A stretch of DNA of 64,000 nucleotides from the NCBI RefSeq assembly GCF_029023825.1, contig NZ_CP118957.1, forward strand, positions 116,001 to 180,000. The letters are read 5' to 3'. Below, in pieces: positions 25,380 to 34,575 of this stretch. Below the pieces are notes generated by a model, which had not been told where the DNA came from, searched no databases, and saw only the letters and a list, made by a program, of their open reading frames with translations. The position numbers were made by a program, and so were the translations under genes. The DNA comes from Enterococcus saccharolyticus subsp. saccharolyticus. GTDB lineage: Bacteria > Bacillota > Bacilli > Lactobacillales > Enterococcaceae. The number at the start of each line of letters is the position of its first letter. Position 1 is the first letter of the stretch.

Positions 25380-25467
25380 GTGCAAGAGATACATAGTGTC
25401 AAATGGTTGTCTAATGACTTGGAACGCAAGATAATAAATAGAAAGCGATTACGTTTTAAGGAGGACA

Positions 25468-25912
25468 ATCCATCCCAATATTTTATTTATTTTGACCGAT
25501 CAACAGCGTAAAGACACGTTGTCAACATACGGTGATTTGCCCTGCACAACCCCTCATTTAACGGCATGTTAACCAATTCTTATAATTACGGGAATATGGT
25601 ACAGGAATTAGCTGATACACCAGAATTATTGAGTCGTCAATTAGCCAACGCGGGGTATCAAGTGGGCTATACAGGAAAATGGCATTTAGGTTCGGGTGTT
25701 GATAATGTGAAAAAAGATGCCTATATTCAAAAGTATATGGGCGACATTCAATTTGCAGAATTTAGTTTGCGCAATGACGCATTACCGACTACAGTTGGGT
25801 ATACAGGCGATGATTTTCCCGGACATGGTTTTGGCGGCCATTATTATCCGCAATTTCAAGAGTACTTAGCAGAAATTCAATTGGAGTTTAACATTGAACA
25901 AATTATCAACTA
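25468..25912 (+). pseudogene. Sulfatase/arylsulfatase-like gene, internally deleted and truncated
   Basis: A ribosome site AAGGAGG is followed by HPNILFILTDQQRKDTLSTYG and TPHLTA, the classic sulfatase N-terminus, in a frame lacking an ATG (the codon before is ATC) that ends at TAA in GCATGTTAACC. In another frame GMLTNSYNYGNMVQELAD, LSRQLANAGYQVGYTGKWHLG follows, which in intact enzymes comes some 40 residues later. The deletion removed the CxPxR formylglycine site. The end (EYLAEIQLEFNIEQIIN) is also premature: sulfatases are about 450-500 residues. A 115-codon frame from 25566 remains but would be inactive. Confidence 0.85.
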
Positions 25913-25921
25913 AACAAGAAA

Positions 25922-25974
25922 AACTAATCCGAACGAGGGGAAGGACGCGGTGCTACTTCTCGTTCGGATTAGTT
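25922..25974 (-). terminator. Terminator with CCGAACGA stem
   Basis: AACTAATCCGAACGAG (25922-25937) and its complement (25959-25974) around a 21-base loop, T-rich on the minus strand. It ends the MerR-type gene. Confidence 0.85.
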
Positions 25975-25981
25975 ATTTGAT

Positions 25982-26458
25982 TTATTTTAATTCTTCACAA
26001 AGGTCAGCATAACTGGCAGTCTGATCTGAGGCAAAAATGCGATAGTGGAGTGTATCCTTTTTACCATCATGCAAAATGACTAGGCGTTCTTGGTTAGGTT
26101 CAAAATGATTGATTGAAAAAACTGTAAAACGATCGTCAATAATTTCAATATCACGTAATGACTTGGATAACACTTTGCGAATATGATGCACCTTTTTGAT
26201 TCGTTCATCGGCTTTTTCGGCTGCTTTTTTCAATGTAAAACCTTCATCTAAATAATATTTGATTAATTCGACTTTCACAACTGTCGGCAAGCGATAACGA
26301 CGGGCGGCATGTGTTTTGTCGGGAACTGACGTAATCCATCCCTTTTCTTCCCAATAGCGTAGTTGTCTTGGTGAAGTACCACTCATTTCACTTAGTTCGC
26401 TAATACCTATCAGCAAATGATCGCTATCTAATAATTGTTTTAATAGAGAAGGTTTCAT
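25982..26458 (-). CDS. MerR-family transcriptional regulator
   Basis: A 158-residue regulator. The MerR helix-turn-helix spans about 16-55 (IGISELSEMSGTSPRQLRYWEEKGWI), with a wing through RRYRLPTVVKVELIKYYLDEGF. The C-terminal part (about 85-158) is not a canonical drug- or metal-binding domain and lacks cysteines, so the signal is unknown. It is divergent from an MFS multidrug transporter gene and shares a regulatory region with it, so it most likely controls that transporter. Confidence 0.88.
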   Translation of the reverse strand: MKPSLLKQLLDSDHLLIGISELSEMSGTSPRQLRYWEEKGWITSVPDKTHAARRYRLPTVVKVELIKYYLDEGFTLKKAAEKADERIKKVHHIRKVLSKSLRDIEIIDDRFTVFSINHFEPNQERLVILHDGKKDTLHYRIFASDQTASYADLCEELK

Positions 26459-26496
26459 CTTTTTTTCCTCATTTCCATAAGTCTCTCTCTTTATTG

Positions 26497-26554
26497 TACT
26501 TTTAATTACATATGTGTCAAGTTAGTTGACAAAGATTAAAAAAAGGAATAAAGT
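26497..26554. promoter_or_regulatory. Divergent promoters with a shared palindrome
   Basis: TGTCAA (26515-26520), GTTAG, TTGACA (26526-26531) form a perfect palindrome with a 5-base spacer. Each arm is the -35 of one promoter. Rightward: TTGACA, 17 bp, TAAAGT (26549-26554) for the transporter. Leftward: TTGACA, 16 bp, TACAAT (near 26498) for the merR gene. Confidence 0.7.
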
Positions 26555-26589
26555 ATGCAATGCTGAACAAGAAAAAAGGAGATGAATAA

Positions 26590-28068
26590 ATGAGCAGCAA
26601 ACAACCTTTAGATATTTATGGAAAACCATATAATCGTACGTTATTAGTAGCGATTTTACTAATTGGTACATTCTGTACGGTATTAAATCAAACATTATTA
26701 ACAACGGCTTTTCCAGCATTAATGAAAGCATTTGATATTACCGCATCAGATGTACAATGGTTAACAACAGGTTTCTTATTAGTCAACGGAATTATGATTC
26801 CAATTAGCGCGTGGTTAATCAATAAATTTAGCTCACGAAGCTTGTACTTATTTTCAATGACGGTTTTCTTACTGGGAACATTGGCGTGCTTTATGGCACC
26901 AAACTTTGGGACCTTGTTAGTTGGTCGTTTGATTCAAGCGAGTGGTGTAGGTCTATCCATGCCCTTGCTACAAAATATTATGTTATCTATTTTCCCACCT
27001 GAAAAACGTGGAGCTGCGATGGGGATGTCAGGTGTGGTTATCGGATTAGCCCCTGCGTTAGGACCAACATTATCAGGTTGGATTATTGACCATTATTCTT
27101 GGCGTGAATTATTTGGTATGATTTTACCAATTGCTGTAATTGTATTAATTCTAGCCTTCTTTTTAATGCGTAGTGTCATTCCACTTTCTAACCCCAGCAT
27201 TGATATCTTCTCTGCATTATTATCAAGTGTCGGTTTTGGTGCCTTGCTTTACGGTTTCTCAAGTGTTGGTAACAAAGGCTGGGATAGTATTGAAGTTTTA
27301 GGGTACATTGGTATCGGTGTTGTCGTAATCGGCCTGTTTGTTTGGCGACAATTACGTTTACCACATCCATTCTTGGAACTGCGGGTCTTTAAATCACCAA
27401 TCTTTACAATTGCGGCTATTCTATCAGGGGTAACGAATATGGCTATGATTGGTGCTGAAATGGTGGTACCATTATATATTCAAAATATTCATGGTGAAAC
27501 AGCCTTCCATTCTGGTTTAATGTTATTACCAGGTGCATTAGTGATGGGGGTTATGATGCCAGTGACTGGTGCGATTTTTGATAAATATGGCGCGCGTCGT
27601 TTGGCGATTGTTGGGATGATTATTTTAACAGCTGCCACAGCACCATTTGCCTTTTTAACAGCAGAAACACCAATTATGTATATCATGGTATTGTACGCAA
27701 TTCGTATGTTCGGAATTTCAATGGTGATGATGCCAGTCACGACTTCAGGGATGAATGCTTTACCAATGCACTTAATTAGTCATGGTACAGCAGTCAATAA
27801 TACATTCCGTCAAGTTGCCAGCTCAATTGGTACGGCAACGTTAATTAGTGTCTTGAGTAACGTCACGACAGCGAATTTACCCGATCAATCACTATTAGAT
27901 AAAACACCACTAGCGTATAAAGAACAAGCATTAAATGCGACACTATCAGGGTATCATGCGGCATTTATGGTCGCTATTATCTTTGGTTTAGTTGGTGTTG
28001 TCGTTGCATTCTTTATTCAAGATAGCAAGAAACCAGCAGAAATCGAAACAAAGGAGGTTAACGCATGA
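26590..28068 (+). CDS. MFS drug efflux transporter, DHA2 (EmrB/QacA) family
   Basis: A 492-residue proton-driven exporter with about 14 membrane segments. The motif LNQTLLTTAFPALMKAF (helix 1), WLTTGFLLVNGIMIP (helix 2) and the motif C-like GLAPALGPTLSGWII (helix 5) identify the DHA2 antiporter group. Substrates are not predictable. AAAAGGAGATG precedes the ATG. It is coupled to the DUF4811 gene (ATGA overlap) and probably regulated by the divergent MerR-type protein. Confidence 0.92.
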   Translation: MSSKQPLDIYGKPYNRTLLVAILLIGTFCTVLNQTLLTTAFPALMKAFDITASDVQWLTTGFLLVNGIMIPISAWLINKFSSRSLYLFSMTVFLLGTLACFMAPNFGTLLVGRLIQASGVGLSMPLLQNIMLSIFPPEKRGAAMGMSGVVIGLAPALGPTLSGWIIDHYSWRELFGMILPIAVIVLILAFFLMRSVIPLSNPSIDIFSALLSSVGFGALLYGFSSVGNKGWDSIEVLGYIGIGVVVIGLFVWRQLRLPHPFLELRVFKSPIFTIAAILSGVTNMAMIGAEMVVPLYIQNIHGETAFHSGLMLLPGALVMGVMMPVTGAIFDKYGARRLAIVGMIILTAATAPFAFLTAETPIMYIMVLYAIRMFGISMVMMPVTTSGMNALPMHLISHGTAVNNTFRQVASSIGTATLISVLSNVTTANLPDQSLLDKTPLAYKEQALNATLSGYHAAFMVAIIFGLVGVVVAFFIQDSKKPAEIETKEVNA

Positions 28069-28763
28069 TTATTTTTATTCTACTTTTAAGCGTGGTCGGT
28101 TTTGCGTTTACCTTTGTCCTTGCGAAAAAATCTTGGCAAACTGGTTTTGGGATTGTTTGTGGCGGTATTTTTCTTTTGTCATTAGTGTTAGTCACAGCTA
28201 ATTTTGTGAGTCATTTTGGGATGAAAAAAGTCGTGGAAACAGAAAGCATTGAACTTGTTTCTAGTGCCGATGGTTTAGACGTATTGCTTTACAAACCTTT
28301 AGGTGATGGTTCTGAAAAAGTTTATTTATACCAAACACCAAAGTCAGAAGAACCAACGCCCACTGAGACCGATCATGTGACAAATAAAGTAACAGAAGGA
28401 ACATCACCAGAATTAGTTACTGAAACGAGTTATTGGGATTACAAAAATGATTTTTATAAACTGTTTTTTGGAATAGTGAACAACAATCATGAATTCATCG
28501 AAGCTGAAAATACGTTTAATGTTCCGGCAAGTTGGGAAGTATTAAGTGTTGACCAGATGAAAGAGTTTGGTCAATTAGCAAAAGAACGTCAAGCTTCGTT
28601 TAAAGAAAAAGCACAAAAAGAAATTCAAACAAAACTGATGGCCGCTATTCAAAAAGATCCTACATTAGCAACTGACGAAGCCAAAAAACAAACACTGATT
28701 GAACAATGGACTGCGGAATTACAAGCAAAAATGATGCAAGATTTGTTAAATGAAGTGAAATAA
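28065..28763 (+). CDS. DUF4811-type membrane-anchored protein
   Basis: A 232-residue protein with two N-terminal membrane segments (about 1-18 and 27-50), then an outside-type domain with a Pro/Thr/Glu-rich stretch (about 95-125) and a Lys/Glu/Gln-rich helical C-terminus. It matches the DUF4811 proteins that accompany MFS drug transporters in lactic acid bacteria (from memory). The start overlaps the transporter stop, so the two are likely made together. Its function is unknown; an accessory role for the transporter is an inference. Confidence 0.75.
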   Translation: MIIFILLLSVVGFAFTFVLAKKSWQTGFGIVCGGIFLLSLVLVTANFVSHFGMKKVVETESIELVSSADGLDVLLYKPLGDGSEKVYLYQTPKSEEPTPTETDHVTNKVTEGTSPELVTETSYWDYKNDFYKLFFGIVNNNHEFIEAENTFNVPASWEVLSVDQMKEFGQLAKERQASFKEKAQKEIQTKLMAAIQKDPTLATDEAKKQTLIEQWTAELQAKMMQDLLNEVK

Positions 28764-28765
28764 AA

Positions 28766-28816
28766 AATATCCGAACGATCGAGCCGAGTATTTCTGCCCA
28801 ATCGTTCGGATATTTT
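28766..28816 (+). terminator. Terminator with CCGAACGA stem
   Basis: AATATCCGAACGAT (28766-28779) and its complement (28801-28814) around a 21-base loop. The stem shares the core CCGAACGA with the terminators at 25922 and 33861. Confidence 0.88.
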
Positions 28817-28847
28817 ATTGTATCTAACGTCATCTCACAAACACGGA

Positions 28848-29861
28848 TTATTCAATAGTAATATTGCCGCTTTCAATGGTGGCATTGAAAATATGTTGGG
28901 CTTTTTGATTGCTTTCAAAAGAAGTGGTCGTTTGTTTGCCCGTTAAATTCGGGACACTTACTTTTCCATGCTCTGTTTGTAAGAAAAAGTGTGTGTCTTG
29001 TAAGGTTGATTTGGTTAATCCTAACGTAATGTCACCGTACTCACTTTTTAGGTTATTTTCGCCAGTGAAGGTGACGTGTTGCCCTTTGATAGTACCGCTT
29101 TCGGTTTTGAATTGAGTATTGTTAAACTGACTATTATCTAAAGTCATATTGCCAAATTCAGAGTGAATAGTTCCTGCGTGTAGGGTATTTTCTTCAAGAA
29201 TCAGATTGCCTGATTCTGATTGGAAGGTCAGTTCGTCGATTGTGTTTTGCTTGAAGGTTGTATTGCCAACCTCATTGCGTGCCTTCAACGTAGCAAACGT
29301 AGTATCTGTCAGGACGAGTTTGCCTGATTCGACTGAAATTTTGGCCTGTTTTGCTTGAAGATGACTGAGAGTAGCTGTGCCGACTTCTACATGAATACTG
29401 ACTGTATCAAGCATTTTTTCTGGCAAATAAAGTGTGATGCCTAATTGATCGCTTTGACCAATGCCCGTTGGATTAAATAGATTGTTAAAAAAAGAAATAT
29501 CGATAAAAAAGTTTTGTGATCGTGTTTTTTCAAGAACGAGCGTACCGTCTTTTTCCTGGTAACGCAACGTTGAAGCGATATCACGATTGGTACTCAAATA
29601 GGAAAGATAGGCATATTCATCGTTGGATGGTTCAATGGTAAAATTCGCCACATCTAAACGAACATCCAATTCTTGGAAATCTTTCAAAGGTTCTTTGATT
29701 AATTCGATTTTTTGAACCGTTTGTTTTCCTTTTAAACTAAAATCATTTAAGTTGGCATAGGCAACATATTCTTTCCCACCCAAGAGAAAGCCAACTGCCG
29801 TTAAAATAAGTCCAATACCAATCAAGGTTAACGCGATGCGGCGTTGTAGTAACTGTTTCAT
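28848..29861 (-). CDS. DUF4097 family beta-helix protein, membrane-anchored
   Basis: A 337-residue protein with an N-terminal membrane anchor (RRIALTLIGIGLILTAVGFLLG, about 7-28) and a long repetitive domain. Short strands with alternating hydrophobic and polar residues (VEVGTATLSHL, VESGKLVLTDT, SEFGNMTLDNS, TESGTIKGQHV, SEYGDITLG, TEHGKVSVPN) recur every 15-25 residues, the pattern of DUF4097 right-handed beta-sheet proteins. The location is probably outside the membrane. It is third in a PadR-DUF1700-DUF4097 operon with 4-bp overlaps. Such operons are common in Firmicutes and linked to envelope stress; the exact role is unknown. Confidence 0.82.
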   Translation of the reverse strand: MKQLLQRRIALTLIGIGLILTAVGFLLGGKEYVAYANLNDFSLKGKQTVQKIELIKEPLKDFQELDVRLDVANFTIEPSNDEYAYLSYLSTNRDIASTLRYQEKDGTLVLEKTRSQNFFIDISFFNNLFNPTGIGQSDQLGITLYLPEKMLDTVSIHVEVGTATLSHLQAKQAKISVESGKLVLTDTTFATLKARNEVGNTTFKQNTIDELTFQSESGNLILEENTLHAGTIHSEFGNMTLDNSQFNNTQFKTESGTIKGQHVTFTGENNLKSEYGDITLGLTKSTLQDTHFFLQTEHGKVSVPNLTGKQTTTSFESNQKAQHIFNATIESGNITIE

Positions 29862-30442
29862 GAATGACGCACCTGCTTTCTAGTCAAACGTGCCACAATA
29901 TTAAGTGTCCAACGTTTGGTAATTTTCCAAAGTGCAGGGATGAGTGGTAAAATCAGCAATCCGATGCCAATCAATAGTACCCCTAAGCCAATGAGTGTCA
30001 TGCCTCCTGAAAAAGAAAACGGCAAAGCGGCCAAACCACGTAAAATTAATTTGGCTGCGACTAAAAAATTAGCGACAAGCACTGAAATAAACGCGAACAA
30101 CAAACTAAAAATGACGAGGATTCCTGAAAACAACAATAAAATAGCTGTTAAAGCAACCGGAATACCAATCGGTGCAGCAAAAATGGCTAAAAGTGCTAAC
30201 CAAAAAGTGCGTTTCATTGACCATGTTTTGCCGGGAGTATGGGTTTGCTTTTCGACTAATTGATTTAATAATTCACTTGCTGCTTGTTTTGGGGTTCCTA
30301 GTTCGGCAATCACCATTTGTTCATTGTCGATACCCGCTTCCTCAAAATACTCCGTAAAGTAATCAATAGCATCGACATAATCTTCATGAGGTAATTTTTT
30401 TAAATACTTTTTTAATTGGTGTAAATATTCTTCTCGACTCAT
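29858..30442 (-). CDS. DUF1700 (HAAS domain) membrane protein
   Basis: A 194-residue protein. The N-terminal HAAS-type helical domain (EYLHQLKKYLKKLPHEDYVD, IDYFTEYFEEAG, LGTPKQAASELL) covers about residues 1-65. Four membrane segments follow (80-180) and a basic tail. It lies between padR and the DUF4097 gene, overlapping both by 4 bp. The HAAS domain is thought to link these membrane proteins with PadR-type regulators or sensors; the mechanism is not known. Confidence 0.85.
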   Translation of the reverse strand: MSREEYLHQLKKYLKKLPHEDYVDAIDYFTEYFEEAGIDNEQMVIAELGTPKQAASELLNQLVEKQTHTPGKTWSMKRTFWLALLAIFAAPIGIPVALTAILLLFSGILVIFSLLFAFISVLVANFLVAAKLILRGLAALPFSFSGGMTLIGLGVLLIGIGLLILPLIPALWKITKRWTLNIVARLTRKQVRHS

Positions 30443-30756
30443 CCTCGTACGCCTCCTTCAATAATTGCTTCTAAACTGTCGCGATATAGTGCCCATTCAC
30501 GCCTTAAAAATTGTAACTGTTCTTTTCCAGCTGCTGTCAGTGAATAATACTTACGTTTACGTCCTTGGAAAATTTGAGTGTAGGTTGTTAAGTAGCCATT
30601 TTTTTCTAATTTTTTTAGAATTGGATAAAGTATTGATTCTTTAATATCTGCAACTAGTTTAACGGTCTGACTAATTTCATATCCATAAGAATCCGCAGTT
30701 TCCACGACAGACAAAATAATACATTCAATCAATACAGATGATACTGGATAATACAT
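30439..30756 (-). CDS. PadR-family transcriptional regulator
   Basis: A 105-residue winged-helix regulator, subfamily 2 (short, without the extra C-terminal helix domain). Visible: LIECIILSVVETADSYGYEIS, ILYPILKKLEKNGYLTTY and the wing GRKRKYYSLTAAGKEQL. It probably represses its own operon. It is the first gene of the envelope operon. Confidence 0.9.
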   Translation of the reverse strand: MYYPVSSVLIECIILSVVETADSYGYEISQTVKLVADIKESILYPILKKLEKNGYLTTYTQIFQGRKRKYYSLTAAGKEQLQFLRREWALYRDSLEAIIEGGVRG

Positions 30757-30789
30757 ATTTTATTCACATCCTTGATAGATCAATCTTTG

Positions 30790-30812
30790 TATATATAAAG
30801 ATTTTATATATA
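30790..30812 (-). promoter_or_regulatory. AT-rich inverted repeat upstream of padR
   Basis: TATATATAAA and TTTATATATA are exact complements separated by 3 bases, 34 bp before the padR start. Possible PadR operator and/or -10 region; the low complexity makes chance possible. Confidence 0.35.
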
Positions 30813-30876
30813 TAATTTATATACATCCTGCTATGAACGAATTGAAAAAGCAAATGAAAATTTTTTTGGTTTGTTG

Positions 30877-30930
30877 TTGACAAGTGTAGACGATATGAGT
30901 ATAGTGAAGATATAAGGATTACATATGTAA
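30877..30930 (+). promoter_or_regulatory. copYA promoter with two cop boxes
   Basis: TTGACA (30877-30882), 17-bp spacer, TATAGT (30900-30905). A cop box-like GACAAGTGTA (30879-30888) overlaps the -35 and a second, perfectly symmetric TTACATATGTAA (30919-30930) covers the start region. The consensus is TACANNTGTA. Copper-responsive repression by CopY is expected. Confidence 0.88.
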
Positions 30931-30950
30931 ATTTAAAAGGAGTGATTTCC

Positions 30951-31358
30951 ATGCAAATTTCAAATGCAGAATGGCAGGTCATGCGGGTTATTTGGTCAAA
31001 AGAGCAAACGACGAGTAAAGAGATTACCCACTTATTACAGGATAAACTTCATTGGACTGCCTCTACGGTTAAAACATTACTGACACGTTTGGTTGCCAAA
31101 AAATTCGTTACAACGGAAAAATTAGGAAATCGATTTTTATATCGTCCGTTGATTACTGAAGAGGCGAGTGTCTTAGCGATGAGTCAGGAAGTATCTGAAA
31201 AAGTTTGTACGAAAAAAATTCCTTTAGTAATCATGGATTTAATTCAACAAAACGATTTAACTGCTGCAGATATTGCAGATTTAATGGAAGCTTTGCAAGC
31301 CAAAGAAGTTGTCACAACGACTGCTTGTCACTGTCTTTCCGGAAATCATCAATGTTAG
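30951..31358 (+). CDS. copY: CopY/TcrY-type copper-responsive repressor
   Basis: A 135-residue BlaI/MecI-family winged-helix repressor: MQISNAEWQVMRVIWSKEQ, KLHWTASTVKTLLTRLV (recognition helix) and the dimerising C-terminal helices. ATG 30951 is used because AAAGGAGTGATT precedes it. The C-terminus is CHCLSGNHQC. The E. hirae repressor has CxCxxxxCxC; here the third position is His, leaving CxCxxxxHxC. Metal could still be bound through Cys3His, or sensing may differ. It is cotranscribed with copA 12 bp downstream. Confidence 0.9.
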   Translation: MQISNAEWQVMRVIWSKEQTTSKEITHLLQDKLHWTASTVKTLLTRLVAKKFVTTEKLGNRFLYRPLITEEASVLAMSQEVSEKVCTKKIPLVIMDLIQQNDLTAADIADLMEALQAKEVVTTTACHCLSGNHQC

Positions 31359-31370
31359 GAGAGAAGAAAA

Positions 31371-33827
31371 ATGAAAGAAACCTATGTCATTGAAGGCATG
31401 ACGTGTGCTTCATGTGCGCAAACAGTGGAAAAAGCTGTGCAAAAAATTGACGGAGTACAGGTAGCAACTGTCAATCTAGCGACAGAAAAACTAAGTGTGA
31501 CCGCAGAAAATGTGACAGATGAACAAATTAAACAGGCGGTTACAGATGCAGGATATCAAGTAGCCGATTCAACCATTGAGCAAATATTTATCATCGAAGG
31601 CATGACATGTGCTTCTTGTGCACAAACAGTGGAAAAAGCTACACAAAAAATTGACGGTGTCCAAGCAGCCTCCGTTAATTTAGCGACAGAAAAAATGGTT
31701 GCACGTTTTGATCTAGAAAAAGTAACACCAGCAACCATCTCAGAAGCTGTTGCGGCAGCAGGGTACCAAGCGACTGTTGCGAGTGAAGCGAAAGACGAAA
31801 CAGAAGCAGTCGATAAAAAGGCAGCACACATTCAAGAAATGTGGTTCCGTTTCTTATGGTCAGCGATTTTTGCCATTCCGTTATTATATATTGCTATGGG
31901 GCCAATGGTCGGGTTACCTTTACCGACATTTATTCATCCAGATCATCATGTAGTCGCTTTTGCGGTTTTACAATTGTTGTTAACTATACCGATTGTTTAT
32001 GAAGGACGATCATTTTATACGGTAGGATTTAAAGCGTTAGTCAAAGGTCATCCCAATATGGACTCGTTGATTGCAATTGGAACGTCAGCAGCGATTTTAC
32101 AAGGAATCGTCATGACGATGCTCTTAGTAACGGGACGAGTGATTGTGCATTATGGACATCATCCGGATTTGTATTTTGAATCGGCAGGGGTCATTTTAAC
32201 TTTAATCACGTTAGGAAAATATTTTGAAGCAGTATCCAAAGGGAAAACTTCAGAAGCTATCAAAAAATTAATGGGATTAGCACCCAAGACAGCACGAGTG
32301 GTTCGTCATGAAAAAGAGATTGAACTACCGATTGAACAAGTGCAAACAGGTGATATTGTTATTGTTCGTCCCGGAGATAAAATTCCTGTGGATGGGGTGA
32401 TTGTGTCTGGTCATTCGGCTGTAGATGAAGCAATGTTAACGGGCGAAAGTATGCCTGTCGAAAAACGTGAAGGCGACAATGTGATTGGTGCGAGTATCAA
32501 TAAAAATGGCTCTTTCCGTTTTAAAGCGACTAAAGTCGGAAAAGACACGACCTTATCGCAAATTATTCGGTTAGTCGAAGATGCACAAGGTTCCAAAGCT
32601 CCTATTGCAAAACTAGCCGATAAAGTTTCAGGCGTGTTTGTTCCAGTCGTTATTGTTTTGGCGATTTTATCGGGGGTAGCGTGGTTTTTCTTAGGGCAAG
32701 AATCATGGGTGTTCGCTTTAAGTATTACGATTTCGGTGTTGGTTATTGCTTGTCCCTGTGCGCTCGGTTTAGCGACCCCCACTGCGATTATGGTGGGCAC
32801 AGGTAAAGGCGCAGAAAATGGTGTCTTAATTAAAAGTGGTGATGCGTTAGAAGCGACACAAAAAGTACAAACAATTGTTTTTGATAAAACGGGTACGATT
32901 ACAGAAGGAAAACCAGTCGTGACAGATATTGTCACCTATCATGACTATTCAGAAGAAGAGGTACTGGTATTAGCCGCTTCAGCAGAAACCGGTTCCGAAC
33001 ACCCCTTAGGAGAAGCGATAGTTGAACGTGCTACTGCGCAGCAATTATCATTAACGGATGTGACAGATTTTCAAGCAATTCCTGGACATGGTATCGCTGT
33101 AACAGTTGCAGGCAAGGCTTTGTTATTGGGGAATCAAAAATTGATGAACGAACGTCATATTGAATTATTGGATGCGGTAGCGATGTCTGATCAACTAGCA
33201 AATGATGGCAAAACACCTATGTTTGTAGCTGCCGAGGGACAACTGATTGGTATTGTTGCGGTAGCAGACACGATTAAAGAAAATAGTGTCGCAGCTATCG
33301 ATAAATTGCATCGTATGGGACTACAAGTAGCGATGATTACGGGCGATAACAAACGTACAGCCGAAGCAATTGCCAAACAAGTGGGTATTGACCGTGTCTT
33401 TAGTGAAGTATTGCCTGAAGACAAAGCCCAAGAAGTCAAAAATTTACAGACAGAAGGATTACATGTGGCGATGGTTGGGGATGGCATTAACGATGCACCT
33501 GCTTTGGCACAAGCCGATATTGGGATTGCAATTGGCTCAGGAACAGACGTTGCGATTGAATCTGCTGATATTGTGTTGATGCGTAGCGATTTGATGGATG
33601 TACCGACAGCGATTGAATTAAGTCGAGCGACCATTAAAAATATTAAAGAAAATCTCTTCTGGGCTTTTGCGTATAATGTATTAGGAATTCCGGTAGCAAT
33701 GGGGATATTACATCTTTTTGGTGGCCCGTTGTTAAATCCTATGATTGCTGGTGCAGCGATGAGTTTTAGTTCTGTATCAGTTTTATTAAATGCCTTACGT
33801 TTAAAGGGATTTAAACCGAAGAAATAA
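31371..33827 (+). CDS. copA: Copper-exporting P1B-type ATPase
   Basis: An 818-residue heavy-metal ATPase. Two N-terminal HMA domains, each with GMTCASC (C12/C15 and C80/C83). Then the actuator TGES (357-360), the membrane metal site CPC (461-463), the phosphorylated D505 in DKTGT, the P1B signature SEHPLG (HP at 544-545) and [13 protein letters not shown] plus CxxC domains indicates Cu(I) export. No copZ chaperone or copB follows, unlike the copYABZ and copYAZ arrangements known in enterococci. Confidence 0.95.
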   Translation: MKETYVIEGMTCASCAQTVEKAVQKIDGVQVATVNLATEKLSVTAENVTDEQIKQAVTDAGYQVADSTIEQIFIIEGMTCASCAQTVEKATQKIDGVQAASVNLATEKMVARFDLEKVTPATISEAVAAAGYQATVASEAKDETEAVDKKAAHIQEMWFRFLWSAIFAIPLLYIAMGPMVGLPLPTFIHPDHHVVAFAVLQLLLTIPIVYEGRSFYTVGFKALVKGHPNMDSLIAIGTSAAILQGIVMTMLLVTGRVIVHYGHHPDLYFESAGVILTLITLGKYFEAVSKGKTSEAIKKLMGLAPKTARVVRHEKEIELPIEQVQTGDIVIVRPGDKIPVDGVIVSGHSAVDEAMLTGESMPVEKREGDNVIGASINKNGSFRFKATKVGKDTTLSQIIRLVEDAQGSKAPIAKLADKVSGVFVPVVIVLAILSGVAWFFLGQESWVFALSITISVLVIACPCALGLATPTAIMVGTGKGAENGVLIKSGDALEATQKVQTIVFDKTGTITEGKPVVTDIVTYHDYSEEEVLVLAASAETGSEHPLGEAIVERATAQQLSLTDVTDFQAIPGHGIAVTVAGKALLLGNQKLMNERHIELLDAVAMSDQLANDGKTPMFVAAEGQLIGIVAVADTIKENSVAAIDKLHRMGLQVAMITGDNKRTAEAIAKQVGIDRVFSEVLPEDKAQEVKNLQTEGLHVAMVGDGINDAPALAQADIGIAIGSGTDVAIESADIVLMRSDLMDVPTAIELSRATIKNIKENLFWAFAYNVLGIPVAMGILHLFGGPLLNPMIAGAAMSFSSVSVLLNALRLKGFKPKK

Positions 33828-33860
33828 AGGAAGTATTATTGTGAGATAAGCCTCTAATAA

Positions 33861-33911
33861 AAATAGCCGAACGATAAAATGAGTTACCTCATTCTATATC
33901 GTTCAGCTATT
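33861..33911. terminator. Bidirectional terminator with CCGAACGA-like stem
   Basis: AAATAGCCGAACGATA pairs with TATCGTTCAGCTATTT (one bulge) and AATGAG with CTCATT inside. It lies between convergent copA and the tetR-type gene, with A and T runs on its flanks. Confidence 0.85.
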
Positions 33912-33914
33912 TTT

Positions 33915-34517
33915 TTATGTTTTAGCAATACCATCAATCAACCACTGCTTTCTAAAGCGAAAATCAGTGATTAATTCTGCTGTCGTCCAGTTGTTAACAA
34001 TACAATCTGTTAAGGAATTCATGACTAAAGACATGATGAAATAGAGAAAACTTAATGCTTCTTCTGGTGAATCCATTTCAAAGTGATTGGTAGCAAGTAA
34101 CGCGAACCATTGTTTAACCATAGGGGAATCTGGCGCCATTTTCGTGCGTTTCATGGCTTGTAGTTCATTGTTTTGAGTTAATAATTGTAATTTCTTCCAA
34201 TAATCACTGTGACGATCGAGTTCGCTACAATAAATCAGAAATTGTTCAATTCCTAAGAAGAAATCTTGTTCATGTTGTTGAATCGATGAGAGAATCGCGT
34301 GATGAATGCTGATTGAACACTTGCTAATCAGATAAGTATACGCATCTTCTAAATCTTGAAAATATTTATAAAAAGCACCACGTGACATTTGCATGGCTTC
34401 AACAATTTCTGAGACTTTCACTTGGCTAACATGGCGATTATAAAAATTTTCCAAGAGAATTTGTTCGATGTGCGCTTTTTTTTCAACAGACAAATTTAGG
34501 AAGGTTTCTTTTGGCAT
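33915..34517 (-). CDS. TetR-family transcriptional regulator
   Basis: A 200-residue regulator. N-terminal helix-turn-helix at about 22-58 (VKVSEIVEAMQMSRGAFYKYFQDLEDAY). The C-terminal ligand domain is of a type common beside ABC exporters (LIYCSELDRHSDYWKKLQLL). ATG 34517 is chosen for AAAGGAGAACC; an ATG 21 bases earlier has no site. It follows the ABC exporter genes on the same strand and probably represses them through the paired palindromes at 36347-36400. Confidence 0.88.
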   Translation of the reverse strand: MPKETFLNLSVEKKAHIEQILLENFYNRHVSQVKVSEIVEAMQMSRGAFYKYFQDLEDAYTYLISKCSISIHHAILSSIQQHEQDFFLGIEQFLIYCSELDRHSDYWKKLQLLTQNNELQAMKRTKMAPDSPMVKQWFALLATNHFEMDSPEEALSFLYFIMSLVMNSLTDCIVNNWTTAELITDFRFRKQWLIDGIAKT

Positions 34518-34575
34518 GGCGGTTCTCCTTTTCAACACAATCTTCCTTGTATTATACTCGCAACAATTTTCTTTG

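Noticed and set aside
30764..30982. 72-codon leftward frame between padR and copY
   Set aside because: It covers both promoter regions and the cop boxes and has no ribosome site.
25922..33911. Repeated CCGAACGA hairpins as a CRISPR or transposon family
   Set aside because: Only three copies, each directly after a gene, with unrelated flanks and no regular spacing.
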